Assembly: GCA_964533375.1 (NCBI GenBank)
Contig: CAZHLW010000002.1
Span: 62,001-126,000, forward strand
Direction: 5' to 3'
Origin: CALREJ01 sp964533375
GTDB lineage: Bacteria > Patescibacteriota > Gracilibacteria > Peribacterales > Peribacteraceae
Length of the DNA: 64,000 nt
The position numbers and the translations under genes are program-made. Under the pieces are notes generated by a model that saw nothing but the letters and a program-made list of their open reading frames with translations, did not search any database and was not told the origin of the DNA. Shown one piece after another: positions 51,774-60,294 of the stretch. Position 1 is the stretch's first letter. Every line of letters starts with the position of its first letter.

Positions 51774-53864
51774 ATGCTCTGTCTGTCCTGTGTTGCCGCT
51801 CTTGTGATCCCGTTTGTCAGTGGACCCGCCTCTACGGGCGCACCGGTCCATTTCAATGAGCCTATTGATGCACTGAGCATCAGCATGCAAAGCGATGCGC
51901 CTGCATATGTGCGTGGACTGCAAAATGGCACCTGGTCCGACTGGCAACTGATGATGGTGGAAAACGAACAGGACCCGGCGCTACAGGAAAGTAATCTCGT
52001 ATTGTTTGATGTGCCGGTTTCAGAGATTGAATTCCGCGGTGATGTTCCCGCCCCTGCGGTCCATCCGATTCGCATTACCAATGCCCCCCTCAGCTACAAA
52101 GTGGCCGCAACATCAACAGTAGGAAAGCCGCATATTCTCACGCGCAGCGACTGGGGCGCAGATAGCAGTTTGCTCTACGAAGGAAGCACGCAACCGGCTG
52201 CGAGTGCGGAAGTGCAGGAAGCGCCATCAACAGAAGGAACACCGTCCCAGCGTGAAATCGACTGCAAAGAAGCACAGACGAACTGGCCCGATGAATTCAA
52301 GACGACAAATCCTGTGACCAAAGAAAACGGCAAGACACTGCGCTGGAAGCGCACCTACAGCAAAAAAGTGACCGCACTCGTTGTGCACCACACCGCTATT
52401 CAGGTAACAGGCGATACCCGCAGCGGCGTCGAACGGATGCGCGCGCTCTACCTGTACCACAGCCAGAACCGCGGCTGGGGGGATATCGGCTACCACTACA
52501 TTGTGGATGAAAACGGCAATATTTTTGAAGGCAAATCCGGCGGCCCGTTCGTGGTGGCGGGACACGCCTACTGCAACAACGTGAATACGGTCAGCGTCGC
52601 GCTCCTCGGGAATTTTGAAATCGAGCAGCCGTCGCAGGAGCAGATGAAAAGTCTGCAGTGGCTGCTTTCTGATCTTGCCGGTACGTACGATATTGATGTC
52701 ACCAAGAACGTGACCTTCCACGGCAAAAAGATGCCGGCGATTGTCGGTCATCGCGATCTCCTGCAGACCGATTGTCCGGGCTACTACGCCTACGGCATTC
52801 TGGACCAGGTCCGCGCAAACGTAGCCGCGGGCAACGTCAATGCCAGTGTAAAACTCCTGCCGCTGAAAGCTCCGCTCCCGACTGCTCCAGCCAAACCCGC
52901 CGATCCCACAGTGCCGCCGGAAGAAGCATCTGAAGATTCGAGCGGACAAACGCCCAGTCGTGTTGCCCGTCTGCAGCGTAAAATCCGCACTGCAACCCGC
53001 CTGTCTACCAGAGTTGGCGGACGCGCCAGCCAGCTAGCCGAAACCCGCCGTGCAACGAGTCCTGTGCAAACGACGACTGCCAGACCCGGCCGGCCGAGTG
53101 CAACCTACAATCCCGCGCAACCAAACACGCCTATCCCAACACGAGGGTCATCGTCTTCACGATCATCTTTATCTACCCATCCGAACCCGAATACCAAACC
53201 CGAATCCTTCATCAGGATCCGCCTCGAATCCCGCGACAAAGATCTGGCATCGTGCGATACCGCACCTCTCACCACGCTCGCCGATCAGTATCGGGGAACA
53301 GTGACCTGTACGACGTATAACGGCAAAGCAGTGCTGATCAATACTGTGGGGCTGGAAGACTACATGCAGGGGCTGGCCGAAGAACCGGATACCGAACCGT
53401 ACGAAAAGCAGCGCGCGTTTGCGATTGCCGCACGTACCTATGCTGCCTGGTACATGCTTCCGGAAAACCGCAAATTCCCCGGCGCCCCGTACGATGGCTC
53501 GGATAATCCCGCAAACTTCCAGAAATATGTAGGCAAAACATTCGAAGAAAAAAATCCGCGCTGGGTCCGGTCTGTCACCTCGACCGCATCAGAGGTGCTG
53601 AAAAAAGGAACGGAGCTGATCAAGCCGCCGTACTTCAGTTCGGATACCGGAAAGACACGAACGCCTACGGAAGCCGGCTGGAAGAACTTCCCGTTTGCGG
53701 AGATTTTCAGTACCAAGGATGATCCGTGGTGCAAAGGCCTGCCGCTTGCGGGCCATGGAGTGGGAATGTCAGGTTGTGGAGCAAAGGGACAAGCGAAAGA
53801 CGGCAAGACCGGAGAGGAGATCCTCCAGTACTATTATCCGGGAACAACTATTGGTTATGAGTAA
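51774..53864 (+). CDS. Secreted peptidoglycan hydrolase: N-acetylmuramoyl-alanine amidase fused to SpoIID domain
   Basis: 696 residues with signal peptide. An amidase_2/PGRP domain (~200-360) has the zinc ligands in ALVVHHTAIQ and HRDLLQTDCPG, and YHYIVDENGNIFEGK. A Pro/Ser/Thr-rich linker follows (~365-475). A SpoIID/LytB domain (~485-690) contains VGLEDYMQGLAEEP, AFAIAARTYA and GHGVGMSGCGAKG. The amidase would cut stem peptides from glycan strands, and SpoIID-type enzymes cleave the denuded strands, so one protein could do both steps. -10 TAGTCT ends six bases before the ATG. The C-terminal codons run into the heptamer repeat. Confidence 0.88.
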   Translation: MLCLSCVAALVIPFVSGPASTGAPVHFNEPIDALSISMQSDAPAYVRGLQNGTWSDWQLMMVENEQDPALQESNLVLFDVPVSEIEFRGDVPAPAVHPIRITNAPLSYKVAATSTVGKPHILTRSDWGADSSLLYEGSTQPAASAEVQEAPSTEGTPSQREIDCKEAQTNWPDEFKTTNPVTKENGKTLRWKRTYSKKVTALVVHHTAIQVTGDTRSGVERMRALYLYHSQNRGWGDIGYHYIVDENGNIFEGKSGGPFVVAGHAYCNNVNTVSVALLGNFEIEQPSQEQMKSLQWLLSDLAGTYDIDVTKNVTFHGKKMPAIVGHRDLLQTDCPGYYAYGILDQVRANVAAGNVNASVKLLPLKAPLPTAPAKPADPTVPPEEASEDSSGQTPSRVARLQRKIRTATRLSTRVGGRASQLAETRRATSPVQTTTARPGRPSATYNPAQPNTPIPTRGSSSSRSSLSTHPNPNTKPESFIRIRLESRDKDLASCDTAPLTTLADQYRGTVTCTTYNGKAVLINTVGLEDYMQGLAEEPDTEPYEKQRAFAIAARTYAAWYMLPENRKFPGAPYDGSDNPANFQKYVGKTFEEKNPRWVRSVTSTASEVLKKGTELIKPPYFSSDTGKTRTPTEAGWKNFPFAEIFSTKDDPWCKGLPLAGHGVGMSGCGAKGQAKDGKTGEEILQYYYPGTTIGYE

Positions 53865-53954
53865 TCGGTTATGGGTTATGGGAAACCTTTAAAAAGACAT
53901 TCAAAAAAAGATTCCATATCCACTCATAACCCATAACTCATTTTCCCATAACCG
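53856..53954. repeat. Paired TTATGGG-type repeats in inverted orientation
   Basis: GGTTATGAGTAATCGGTTAT then GGGTTATGGGAAA (53853-53884) on the left; ACTCATAACCCATAACTCAT then TTTCCCATAACCGC (53922-53956) on the right. They are inverted relative to each other and separated by ~38 A-rich bases. The left arm includes the stop codon of the amidase gene. They could form a bidirectional terminator for it and the small minus-strand gene. Confidence 0.65.
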
Positions 53955-53959
53955 CAGCG

Positions 53960-54091
53960 CTATCGCGCTGCCGCCTCGACTGTTCTGGAAATACCGTGAT
54001 CCCGATAATACCGCGCAGACAGACTGACCAGACTCACCAGCACAAGAGCGATGAGGACAGGGGTGCCGATGGCGGAAACGCGGTGTTTCAT
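53960..54091 (-). CDS. Possible 43-residue single-TM protein
   Basis: ATG (54089-54091) to TAG (53960-53962) encodes MKHRVSAIGTPVLIALVLVS followed by LVSLSARYYRDHGISRTVEAAAR. That is a short basic N-tail, one TM helix and a charged C-tail, a typical small membrane protein. AGGA lies four bases upstream. It is the only plausible gene in the 390-base gap, but its short length limits confidence. Confidence 0.45.
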   Translation of the reverse strand: MKHRVSAIGTPVLIALVLVSLVSLSARYYRDHGISRTVEAAAR

Positions 54092-54127
54092 TTATCCTGA
54101 ATGAGAAGAAGGATGAGAGATGGATAC

Positions 54128-54143
54128 TTCTACAGATGTAGAA
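54128..54143. promoter_or_regulatory. Palindrome TTCTACA-GA-TGTAGAA
   Basis: Perfect 7-base arms with a 2-base centre between the divergent 53960-54091 and 54257 genes; operator-like. No other copy seen in this window. Confidence 0.4.
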
Positions 54144-54256
54144 ACGGCCAAGCAAGGGGTTTCGTTACAATTTTCCCCGGAAAATGCCGTTTTTCTGCGA
54201 TGAATCGGCTGGATCTTCATGGTACTATGCCCGCGATTTCCTTTTGCAGAAGCCCT

Positions 54257-55090
54257 ATGCGTGTAGTTCTTATCAGTAAAATCCGGGATGAAGCCGATAT
54301 TCTGGACATTTTTCTCCGGTACCACCAACGCCTGACCGACCACATGATCATCATGAACCATGCGAGCACGGACAGTTCGCGCGATATTTTGCGCAGCTAC
54401 GAAGGACCGGACCTGACGGTGGTGGAGGAATATCATCCGGCGCACCGACAAATTCCACACCTAACGGCCCTCATGAACAAAGCTGCGACGCAGCAGAAAG
54501 CAGACTGGATTCTCTCTTTGGATGCCGATGAATTTTTGCGCGGCGGTACGGATGTACGATCCATTTTAGAAACCCTGCCGACAGACAAACCTGTTGCCGT
54601 TCCCTGGCAGACGTATGTCCCGCATCCGGAAAAAAATGAAGGAACGCATCTTCTGGAACAAATGCCCTACAGGCGCGACACCGAACCCGCGCAGTTTTTC
54701 AAAGTACTGATTCCTGGGCAGCTGGTCCGCTCACAATCGCTCTACGTAGGAGACGGAACGCACCATGTGTGTGATATGACAACCGACCAGCCGCTTCAAA
54801 GTATATCAACCGACCGGCTGTCGATCGCACATTTTCCCATCCGGTCCCCGGATCAGTTCCGCCGGAAAGTCCGCAACTGTTACGATGGCCTCGGGATGGT
54901 GTCGGATCATTTTACGGAGGAACGGTCCTTTCATCTGCTGGATATGAAGAAGCATCTGGATGAATATCCAAATCCGTCATCGGAGCAGCTGGCCGATGCG
55001 GCGCTCTGGTTTGCGGTGCCGGCACAGATGCGTGCGGAGACGGCGCGTCCTACACTGGTCTACGATCCCGTTCCGTTTTCCCATGCATGA
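54257..55090 (+). CDS. Glycosyltransferase, GT2-like (Glyco_tranf_2_4 type)
   Basis: 277 residues from ATG 54257. The N-terminus VVLISKIRDEADILDIFLRY, then DHMIIMNHASTDSSRDIL and the metal-binding WILSLDADEFLRGG are typical of this GT-A family. A more distal upstream ATG (54101) would add a Cys/Arg-rich tail and is unlikely. The last 8 bases overlap the following methyltransferase. Paralogue of the 56309 gene (shared WILSLDADEF / WIAPLDADEF, PWQTYVPHPEK / PWRTYVPDPER and the DPVPxS ending). First gene of a four-gene glycan operon. Confidence 0.85.
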   Translation: MRVVLISKIRDEADILDIFLRYHQRLTDHMIIMNHASTDSSRDILRSYEGPDLTVVEEYHPAHRQIPHLTALMNKAATQQKADWILSLDADEFLRGGTDVRSILETLPTDKPVAVPWQTYVPHPEKNEGTHLLEQMPYRRDTEPAQFFKVLIPGQLVRSQSLYVGDGTHHVCDMTTDQPLQSISTDRLSIAHFPIRSPDQFRRKVRNCYDGLGMVSDHFTEERSFHLLDMKKHLDEYPNPSSEQLADAALWFAVPAQMRAETARPTLVYDPVPFSHA

Positions 55091-55640
55091 AACCGGCTAC
55101 TACTCGGCCGAAGATCACCGCATATGGGGACATTTTTTTTCGGAGCCGCTTGCCGGATTTGCAGCGGAATTTTTTGACAGGCGCTTTCCCGTGGCGGATC
55201 TCGGCTGCGGACAGGGGCGGTACTGCCGCTTTCTGGCGGACCGCGGTTTTCAGGTAACAGGCTACGAGGGATCGCCGCGCATAGCATCCGTTGCAAAGTT
55301 CGACCGGATCACTACGCTCAACCTGGCCTATCCGGCAGACATCGGCAGGGCGCAGGTGTTGTGCCTGGAAGTGGGGGAGCATATTCCCGAAACCTACGCG
55401 CAGACACTGTTCAATAACATCGGGCAGACCGCCAAGCACCGCGCCATCATCAGCTGGGCAATCCCTGGGCAACCCGGCAACGGCCACGTGAACTGCCAAC
55501 CAAACAGCTACGTTATCAGCCAGCTGGAGAAACGGGGACTCCGTTTTCTGCCGAAAGAAACGCAGGCCGCACGGCTGCTGCCGCTGGATACTGTCGCCTA
55601 TTACCGTAATACGCTGATGGTGTTTGAAGGGCCTGCCTGA
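55083..55640 (+). CDS. SAM-dependent methyltransferase-like protein
   Basis: 185 residues from ATG 55083. SAM-binding motif I is VADLGCGQGRYCRFLADRG, followed by VTGYEGSP (motif II acid), and VLCLEVGEHIPE in the motif IV position, resembling class I Methyltransf_23-type enzymes. Substrate probably a sugar or glycan, given flanking glycosyltransferases, but unproven. It starts inside the end of the GT gene (8-base overlap). Confidence 0.75.
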   Translation: MHETGYYSAEDHRIWGHFFSEPLAGFAAEFFDRRFPVADLGCGQGRYCRFLADRGFQVTGYEGSPRIASVAKFDRITTLNLAYPADIGRAQVLCLEVGEHIPETYAQTLFNNIGQTAKHRAIISWAIPGQPGNGHVNCQPNSYVISQLEKRGLRFLPKETQAARLLPLDTVAYYRNTLMVFEGPA

Positions 55641-55670
55641 TCTCTTTTTTCTCTGATACAGTACTTTACT

Positions 55671-56312
55671 ATGGACCCGCAGTTTTCTTCTGACTGGTTC
55701 AGCAACAAAATTCCCGCCTTCGAGCGGCTACTTTTGGAATGCCGGTCGCAGCGGATGAATATGCTGGAAATCGGAAGTTTTGAAGGGCGCAGTGCCTGCT
55801 GGTTTCTGAACTATGTCCTGCTGCATCCCGAAAGCACGCTCACCTGTATCGATCACTTCACGTTCGCCGGCAGCATGGAACAGCGGGCGTCCATTGAAGG
55901 ATTGATTGGTACCCTGCCCGATACGCTGGCTCTGGAAGAACGGTTCCTGCAGAACATCGCCACAACGGGAAACGCGCACAAAGTGACCGTGCTCCGGGGT
56001 CTTGCCGAGAACATTCTGCCCACGCTGGACGATGCATCGTTTGACTGCATTTTCATTGACGGCTCGCATGCAGCGCAGCATGTGCTGCGTGATGCCATCC
56101 TCTCCTGGCCACTCTTGCGGAACGGCGGGCTGCTGCTCTTTGATGACTACGCCCTGCATTTGTTTGCAGATATTCGTGATGACCCCGCGCAGGGCATCCA
56201 TGCATTTCTCTCCGTGTTCGGCCCCGACTGCGAGACGGCGGATACCGGCTACCACTGCGCCGTCCGCAAACACCTGCGCACGGAACAACCTCTTGCCCCT
56301 GCCTCCGTATGA
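55671..56312 (+). CDS. SAM-dependent methyltransferase (Methyltransf_24-like)
   Basis: 213 residues. Motif I MNMLEIGSFEGRSACWFLN, acid-containing strand TLTCIDHFTF, and FDCIFIDGSHAAQHVLRDAI followed by NGGLLLFDDY are diagnostic of the class I family that includes sugar and macrolide O-methyltransferases. -10 TACAGT (55657-55662) ends eight bases before ATG, so it may also be transcribed separately. Its stop overlaps the next GT by ATGA. Confidence 0.85.
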   Translation: MDPQFSSDWFSNKIPAFERLLLECRSQRMNMLEIGSFEGRSACWFLNYVLLHPESTLTCIDHFTFAGSMEQRASIEGLIGTLPDTLALEERFLQNIATTGNAHKVTVLRGLAENILPTLDDASFDCIFIDGSHAAQHVLRDAILSWPLLRNGGLLLFDDYALHLFADIRDDPAQGIHAFLSVFGPDCETADTGYHCAVRKHLRTEQPLAPASV

Positions 56313-57145
56313 AGCTGGTTGTCATCAGCTATGTCTATAACGAGCAGGATATTGTTGAATCGTTTGTCCGCCACCATGCGGCAGTTGCCGACAGAATGAT
56401 TGTGGTAGACCACGGCAGCACAGATAGAACACCTGACATTCTGCACGCGCTCCAGGCGGAAGGTCTGCCGCTTGAGATCCGGCAGGACTCGTCTCCCATG
56501 AACAATCATCCCGAAACAATGACCGCACTCCTGCATGAACTGCACGACACGCATGCCGCAGACTGGATCGCGCCACTTGATGCCGATGAATTTCTGATCG
56601 GCACGACCGGCGACATCCGGAGCGCTATTGCATCATTGCGCGGTGACCGCGTCACCCTTGTGCCGTGGCGCACCTACGTGCCGGATCCGGAAAGGACAGT
56701 GACTCCTGACATTCTGCGGACAGTGACGGAAAGGCGAATAAAAGAAACCAAGACCTACTACAAAATCCTGGTCCCCGCCGGCGCCGTTCTTCCGGAGTCC
56801 AGAGTCATTATCGGAAGTCATGCGCTGGACGGTACAGCCGAAAAACAGCAGCCCACAGACACGCTGGCCATCGCCCATTTCCCTGTACGCACCCCCCTCC
56901 AAATCCGCCGGAAAGTGCGCGACGGATGGAAGCGGCATCTGGCGAACCCCAACCGCAAGCCGACGGAAAACTTCCACTGGGCAAAGCTGGAACAACACTT
57001 CCGGACCAATTCCATCGTCTCACCGCTGCATTTGCGGCAGATTGCCCTGTGTTACGGCTCTACGGAAAAGCCAGCTGATATCCGCGTAGTGTGCGATCCC
57101 GTTCCGGTGTCCTTTGATCTTCGCTATAGCGGGGGCGTACAATGA
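56309..57145 (+). CDS. Glycosyltransferase, GT2-like (paralogue of 54257)
   Basis: 278 residues. Begins KLVVISYVYNEQDIVESFVR, then DRMIVVDHGSTDRTPDILHA and the DxD-type WIAPLDADEFLIGT. Internal RIKETKTYYKILVPAG and AHFPVRTPLQIRRKVRDGWK match its paralogue (AHFPIRSPDQFRRKVRNCYD). ATGA overlap with the preceding methyltransferase. Likely adds a second sugar to the same glycan. Confidence 0.85.
   Translation: MKLVVISYVYNEQDIVESFVRHHAAVADRMIVVDHGSTDRTPDILHALQAEGLPLEIRQDSSPMNNHPETMTALLHELHDTHAADWIAPLDADEFLIGTTGDIRSAIASLRGDRVTLVPWRTYVPDPERTVTPDILRTVTERRIKETKTYYKILVPAGAVLPESRVIIGSHALDGTAEKQQPTDTLAIAHFPVRTPLQIRRKVRDGWKRHLANPNRKPTENFHWAKLEQHFRTNSIVSPLHLRQIALCYGSTEKPADIRVVCDPVPVSFDLRYSGGVQ
57114..57143 (+). 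promoter_or_regulatory. Promoter TTGATC-N18-TACAAT of zwf
   Basis: -35 TTGATC (57114-57119) lies within the end of the upstream gene, 18-base spacer, -10 TACAAT (57138-57143), eight bases to ATG. Confidence 0.65.
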
Positions 57146-57151
57146 AAATTC

Positions 57152-58597
57152 ATGACGCTTTCCGCCCCCCATCCTTTCAGCTTTCTTCTGTTTGGTGCCT
57201 CCGGCAACCTGGCAAAGCTGAAAATTTATCCTGCGCTCTACACACTCGCGCTGAAGAAACGTCTGCCCGAACAGTACATCATTATGGGGTATGCCCGCAC
57301 CGCAATGAGTGAAGCGGAGTTCCGCGCTCTGGTTGAGGAATCGGTACGGACAGATATGATCGAAGTGAACGAAGCAATCCTGAGCGATTTCCTATCCCAC
57401 GTGCACTACCACAGCGGCCAGTACGACAGCCTGACGGATTTCCAGGCGCTCCGGAAAACCCTGCAGTCACTGGAAAAAGGATGGAAGAACCACACGCGCA
57501 TTGCGTATCTTTCCATTCCACCGACTGCCTTTACCGCGGTGATCGAAAATCTCGGGAAAGCGGGAGTGAAAGAAGACGGCGCGGATCTCCGCTGTATTGT
57601 CGAAAAACCGATCGGTCACAATCTCAAAACATTTGAAGACATCCGAAGCACGCTCACCGAACATCTGAAAGAAGAAGAGATCTACCTGCTCGACCATTAC
57701 CTCGGAAAAGACGCCTTCCGCAACATCTACTTCCTGCGGTTTGCAAACCCGGTCCTCGAACGTCTGCTCAAAAATACGATCATCCATCATGTGGAAATCA
57801 GTGCAGCGGAATCGCTCGGACTGGAAGGCAGAGCCGGCTATTTTGAAAACACAGGCACACTCCGCGATATGTTCCAGAGCCACTTGGTGTTGATGATGTC
57901 GCTCCTGACCATGCGTCTGAAAGAGACGGATGACGAATTCCGCAGCAGCCGCTTCAACGCACTCGAGCAGCTCTATCTGCCTCCCGCCGCATCGCTTGAT
58001 GATGTCATCCTTCAGGGCCAGTACAAGGCCGGCAAAATCGGCCGCGAACATGTGGAAGGCTATACCGATGAAGAGGAAATCGAGAAGAGCTCACGCACCA
58101 ACACCTTCATCGCCCTCAAACTGATGACGCGCATTTCGCGTTGGGAAGGGGTGCCGTTCTATTTGAAATCCGGTAAGCGTCTCGACAAGAAAGAAACCCG
58201 CATCAGCATCCAGTTCCAGGAACCGCACCAGGTCGGAGAGGGCAGTGCCCCAAACCGCATGGATATTATTATTCAGGGAGAAGCCGGTATGAAGCTCTAC
58301 CTGCAGACAAAAGTCGGAGGCACAGAACCTTCATACCGCCCGCTGATTATGGAAGACCCGCTCGTCTGCTTCGGGGATTGTCTGCCGGAACACGCGTTAC
58401 TCCTTCTGGAAGTCATCCACGGCAAGCAGCAGTGGTTCCTCACTTTTGATGAAGTGCAGACAGCCTGGAGACTGATCGATCCATTGCAGACACATATAGA
58501 AAAGCCGGACACAGCGCTCCATACGTATGCTGCGGGATCGAAGGGTCCGAAGGAGGCGGAGGAATGGATCGGGCGCGAGGGGGTGGCGTGGTTTTAG
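57152..58597 (+). CDS. zwf: Glucose-6-phosphate 1-dehydrogenase
   Basis: 481 residues. Rossmann fingerprint LFGASGNLAKLKIYPALY (usual form GASGDLAKRK; Asn19 replaces Asp), catalytic region LLDHYLGKDAFRN (~175-187), EKPIGHNL, and the C-terminal RWEGVPFYLKSGKRLDKKET. It oxidises glucose-6-phosphate to 6-phosphogluconolactone with NADP or NAD, feeding Pgl at 60295. 6-phosphogluconate dehydrogenase is not in the window. Confidence 0.95.
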   Translation: MTLSAPHPFSFLLFGASGNLAKLKIYPALYTLALKKRLPEQYIIMGYARTAMSEAEFRALVEESVRTDMIEVNEAILSDFLSHVHYHSGQYDSLTDFQALRKTLQSLEKGWKNHTRIAYLSIPPTAFTAVIENLGKAGVKEDGADLRCIVEKPIGHNLKTFEDIRSTLTEHLKEEEIYLLDHYLGKDAFRNIYFLRFANPVLERLLKNTIIHHVEISAAESLGLEGRAGYFENTGTLRDMFQSHLVLMMSLLTMRLKETDDEFRSSRFNALEQLYLPPAASLDDVILQGQYKAGKIGREHVEGYTDEEEIEKSSRTNTFIALKLMTRISRWEGVPFYLKSGKRLDKKETRISIQFQEPHQVGEGSAPNRMDIIIQGEAGMKLYLQTKVGGTEPSYRPLIMEDPLVCFGDCLPEHALLLLEVIHGKQQWFLTFDEVQTAWRLIDPLQTHIEKPDTALHTYAAGSKGPKEAEEWIGREGVAWF

Positions 58598-58657
58598 CCC
58601 TCCAGCAAGTCCTTCCGTGAATATATACTAATGAAAATTTTGTGTTAAAATATATTC

Positions 58658-59110
58658 ATGGACAGTCAAAAAGTTGCGACTCGGACATCAAGATTTGGTA
58701 CAGGGGTTTTTGCAATTGATGTTATTGAACAGGGTGAGATGATCGCTGTATTCGATGGCGAGGAATATCAGGCAGAACAAACACTGGATCTGCCGAAAGA
58801 GATCGCCGACCATGCCATTCAGATAGCTCCTCATCTCTGGAAAGACAGCAATGGCATCGCCCGGTATTTAAATCACTCATGTAATCCCAATTGCGGCATA
58901 CAAGGACTGACGGATATTGTTGCAATGACCAGAATTTTAATAGGGGAAGAACTCCTGCTTGATTACGATATGACAGAGGCCAGTAACTGGCGAATGAATT
59001 GTTTATGCGATTGTCCTGATTGCAGAAAAGTAATAGGAACATACCGCGATCTTCCGGATAGTTTTCGCAACAAATACAAAGGATATATTTCGCAGTGGCT
59101 GGAACCCTGA
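58658..59110 (+). CDS. SET-domain protein (lysine methyltransferase-like) with post-SET cysteines
   Basis: 150 residues, essentially one SET domain. FGTGVFAIDVIEQGEMIAVF (SET-N), ARYLNHSCNPNCGIQGLTDI (pseudoknot NHSCxPN; SAM and catalytic site), GEELLLDYDMTEASNW, and the zinc-binding post-SET CLCDCPDCRKVIG. The family methylates protein lysines; bacterial targets are mostly unknown. -10 TAAAAT ends six bases before ATG. The downstream acetyltransferase starts one base after its stop, so they are probably co-transcribed. Confidence 0.9.
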   Translation: MDSQKVATRTSRFGTGVFAIDVIEQGEMIAVFDGEEYQAEQTLDLPKEIADHAIQIAPHLWKDSNGIARYLNHSCNPNCGIQGLTDIVAMTRILIGEELLLDYDMTEASNWRMNCLCDCPDCRKVIGTYRDLPDSFRNKYKGYISQWLEP

Positions 59111-59111
59111 T

Positions 59112-59669
59112 ATGACTGACGCCTGGCGATTCCCCACCGAGCAGGAAGAAACTCTCTGGCGCTTACATGAAGGCCAGACCATACATAAAACTCCGCAAAT
59201 CCGCCTGGCCCTTTTAAAAAGAGAAGAAGTGTTAGAAATGGAGGCAGCAGGAGGATATCCGATTGAAAGCCAAGAGAAATATTTTAATGCCATCGTTCAT
59301 GCACTTACAAATAAATTGCGACGCAAACTTATGGCAGTCGATTGGCAGAATACTGTCATCGGTTCCATTACACTTGCAGACAGATACGGTGACGGAAACA
59401 TTTATTTCGGCCTCGACGTCTTACCTCAACATCAGAATAAAGGACATGGACAGGAGATCACAAAGGCAACCATTGAGTATGTCCGTAAAGAATACAAAGA
59501 CCTGATCGACCGCTTGCGCCTGGTTGTAAAAGTCGACAATGCAGCAGCAATTCATATCTATGAAAAAGCAGGCTTTACTATTATAGATACCGGTACCGAC
59601 ACTTCATCTGACGGCGTGATACATAGCGTTCACGTCATGGAACTGCCGCTCGATAATCAGGCAGACTGA
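59112..59669 (+). CDS. GNAT-family N-acetyltransferase
   Basis: 185 residues. Acetyl-CoA binding motif A: IYFGLDVLPQHQNKGHGQEI (Q-x-x-x-x-G-x-G form), then ITKATIEYV, and the C-terminal KVDNAAAIHIYEKAGFTIID, both typical of GNAT. Substrate unknown (amine or protein N-terminus). Co-transcribed with the SET gene; its 3' end overlaps the convergent 59657 gene by 13 bases. Confidence 0.85.
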   Translation: MTDAWRFPTEQEETLWRLHEGQTIHKTPQIRLALLKREEVLEMEAAGGYPIESQEKYFNAIVHALTNKLRRKLMAVDWQNTVIGSITLADRYGDGNIYFGLDVLPQHQNKGHGQEITKATIEYVRKEYKDLIDRLRLVVKVDNAAAIHIYEKAGFTIIDTGTDTSSDGVIHSVHVMELPLDNQAD

Positions 59670-60217
59670 TATCTCCGCACAAACTCCTCCACATTCCCGG
59701 AAAGCAACAGCGGCCACGCCTCGCGAATACGCTCCATCGGCCAGTCCCACCAGGCAATTGTTTCCAATGCTCTGCAGAGCTCCGGTTCAAACCGATGGCG
59801 GATGTGATGTGCAGGATTTCCTGCAACCACCGAATACGCTTCCACGTCTTTTGCCACAATTGCACCCGCACCGATTACTGCGCCATTGCCGATAGTGACC
59901 CCCGACAGGATCATCGCGTTCATTCCGACCCACACATCATTGCCAATCACGACATTACCTTTCGTCCCCACGTACTCATCCGCGCTCGGTGCATCGGGAA
60001 ACAGAAAGGGAAACGGATACATGGTTACCCAGTCCGGCCGGTGCTCGGCGGCAAGGAGGATGGTGGAGCCCTCCGCGAATGAGCAGAATTTTCCGATCGT
60101 GAGCGTGACGCCTTCTTTTCGCGTAAATACATGCGGCGCATCGTGGACGCCGTACGAGTGTTCGCCGATGGTATACGCGCTGTGGGCAGGGCTGTTCTGC
60201 AGCATCTGTAGAGCCAT
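59657..60217 (-). CDS. CatB-type xenobiotic/O-acetyltransferase (left-handed beta-helix)
   Basis: 186 residues. Hexapeptide repeats (KGNVVIGNDVWVGMNAMILS, GVTIGNGAVIGAGAIVAKDV, YSVVAGNPAHHIRHRF) form the LbH core; the catalytic His region is LAAEHRPDWVTMYPF. Matches the Vat/CatB (XAT) family, which acetylates antibiotics or sugars; a sugar O-acetyltransferase role fits this glycan-rich neighbourhood equally well. Overlaps the convergent GNAT gene by 13 bases. Confidence 0.85.
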   Translation of the reverse strand: MALQMLQNSPAHSAYTIGEHSYGVHDAPHVFTRKEGVTLTIGKFCSFAEGSTILLAAEHRPDWVTMYPFPFLFPDAPSADEYVGTKGNVVIGNDVWVGMNAMILSGVTIGNGAVIGAGAIVAKDVEAYSVVAGNPAHHIRHRFEPELCRALETIAWWDWPMERIREAWPLLLSGNVEEFVRRYQSA

Positions 60218-60294
60218 GCAATGAGGGTAGCAAGAACGGATCTAATCCCCAAATCTACGTGATTTTTTGGCATTCCTTCGGTATCATCCGCCTC

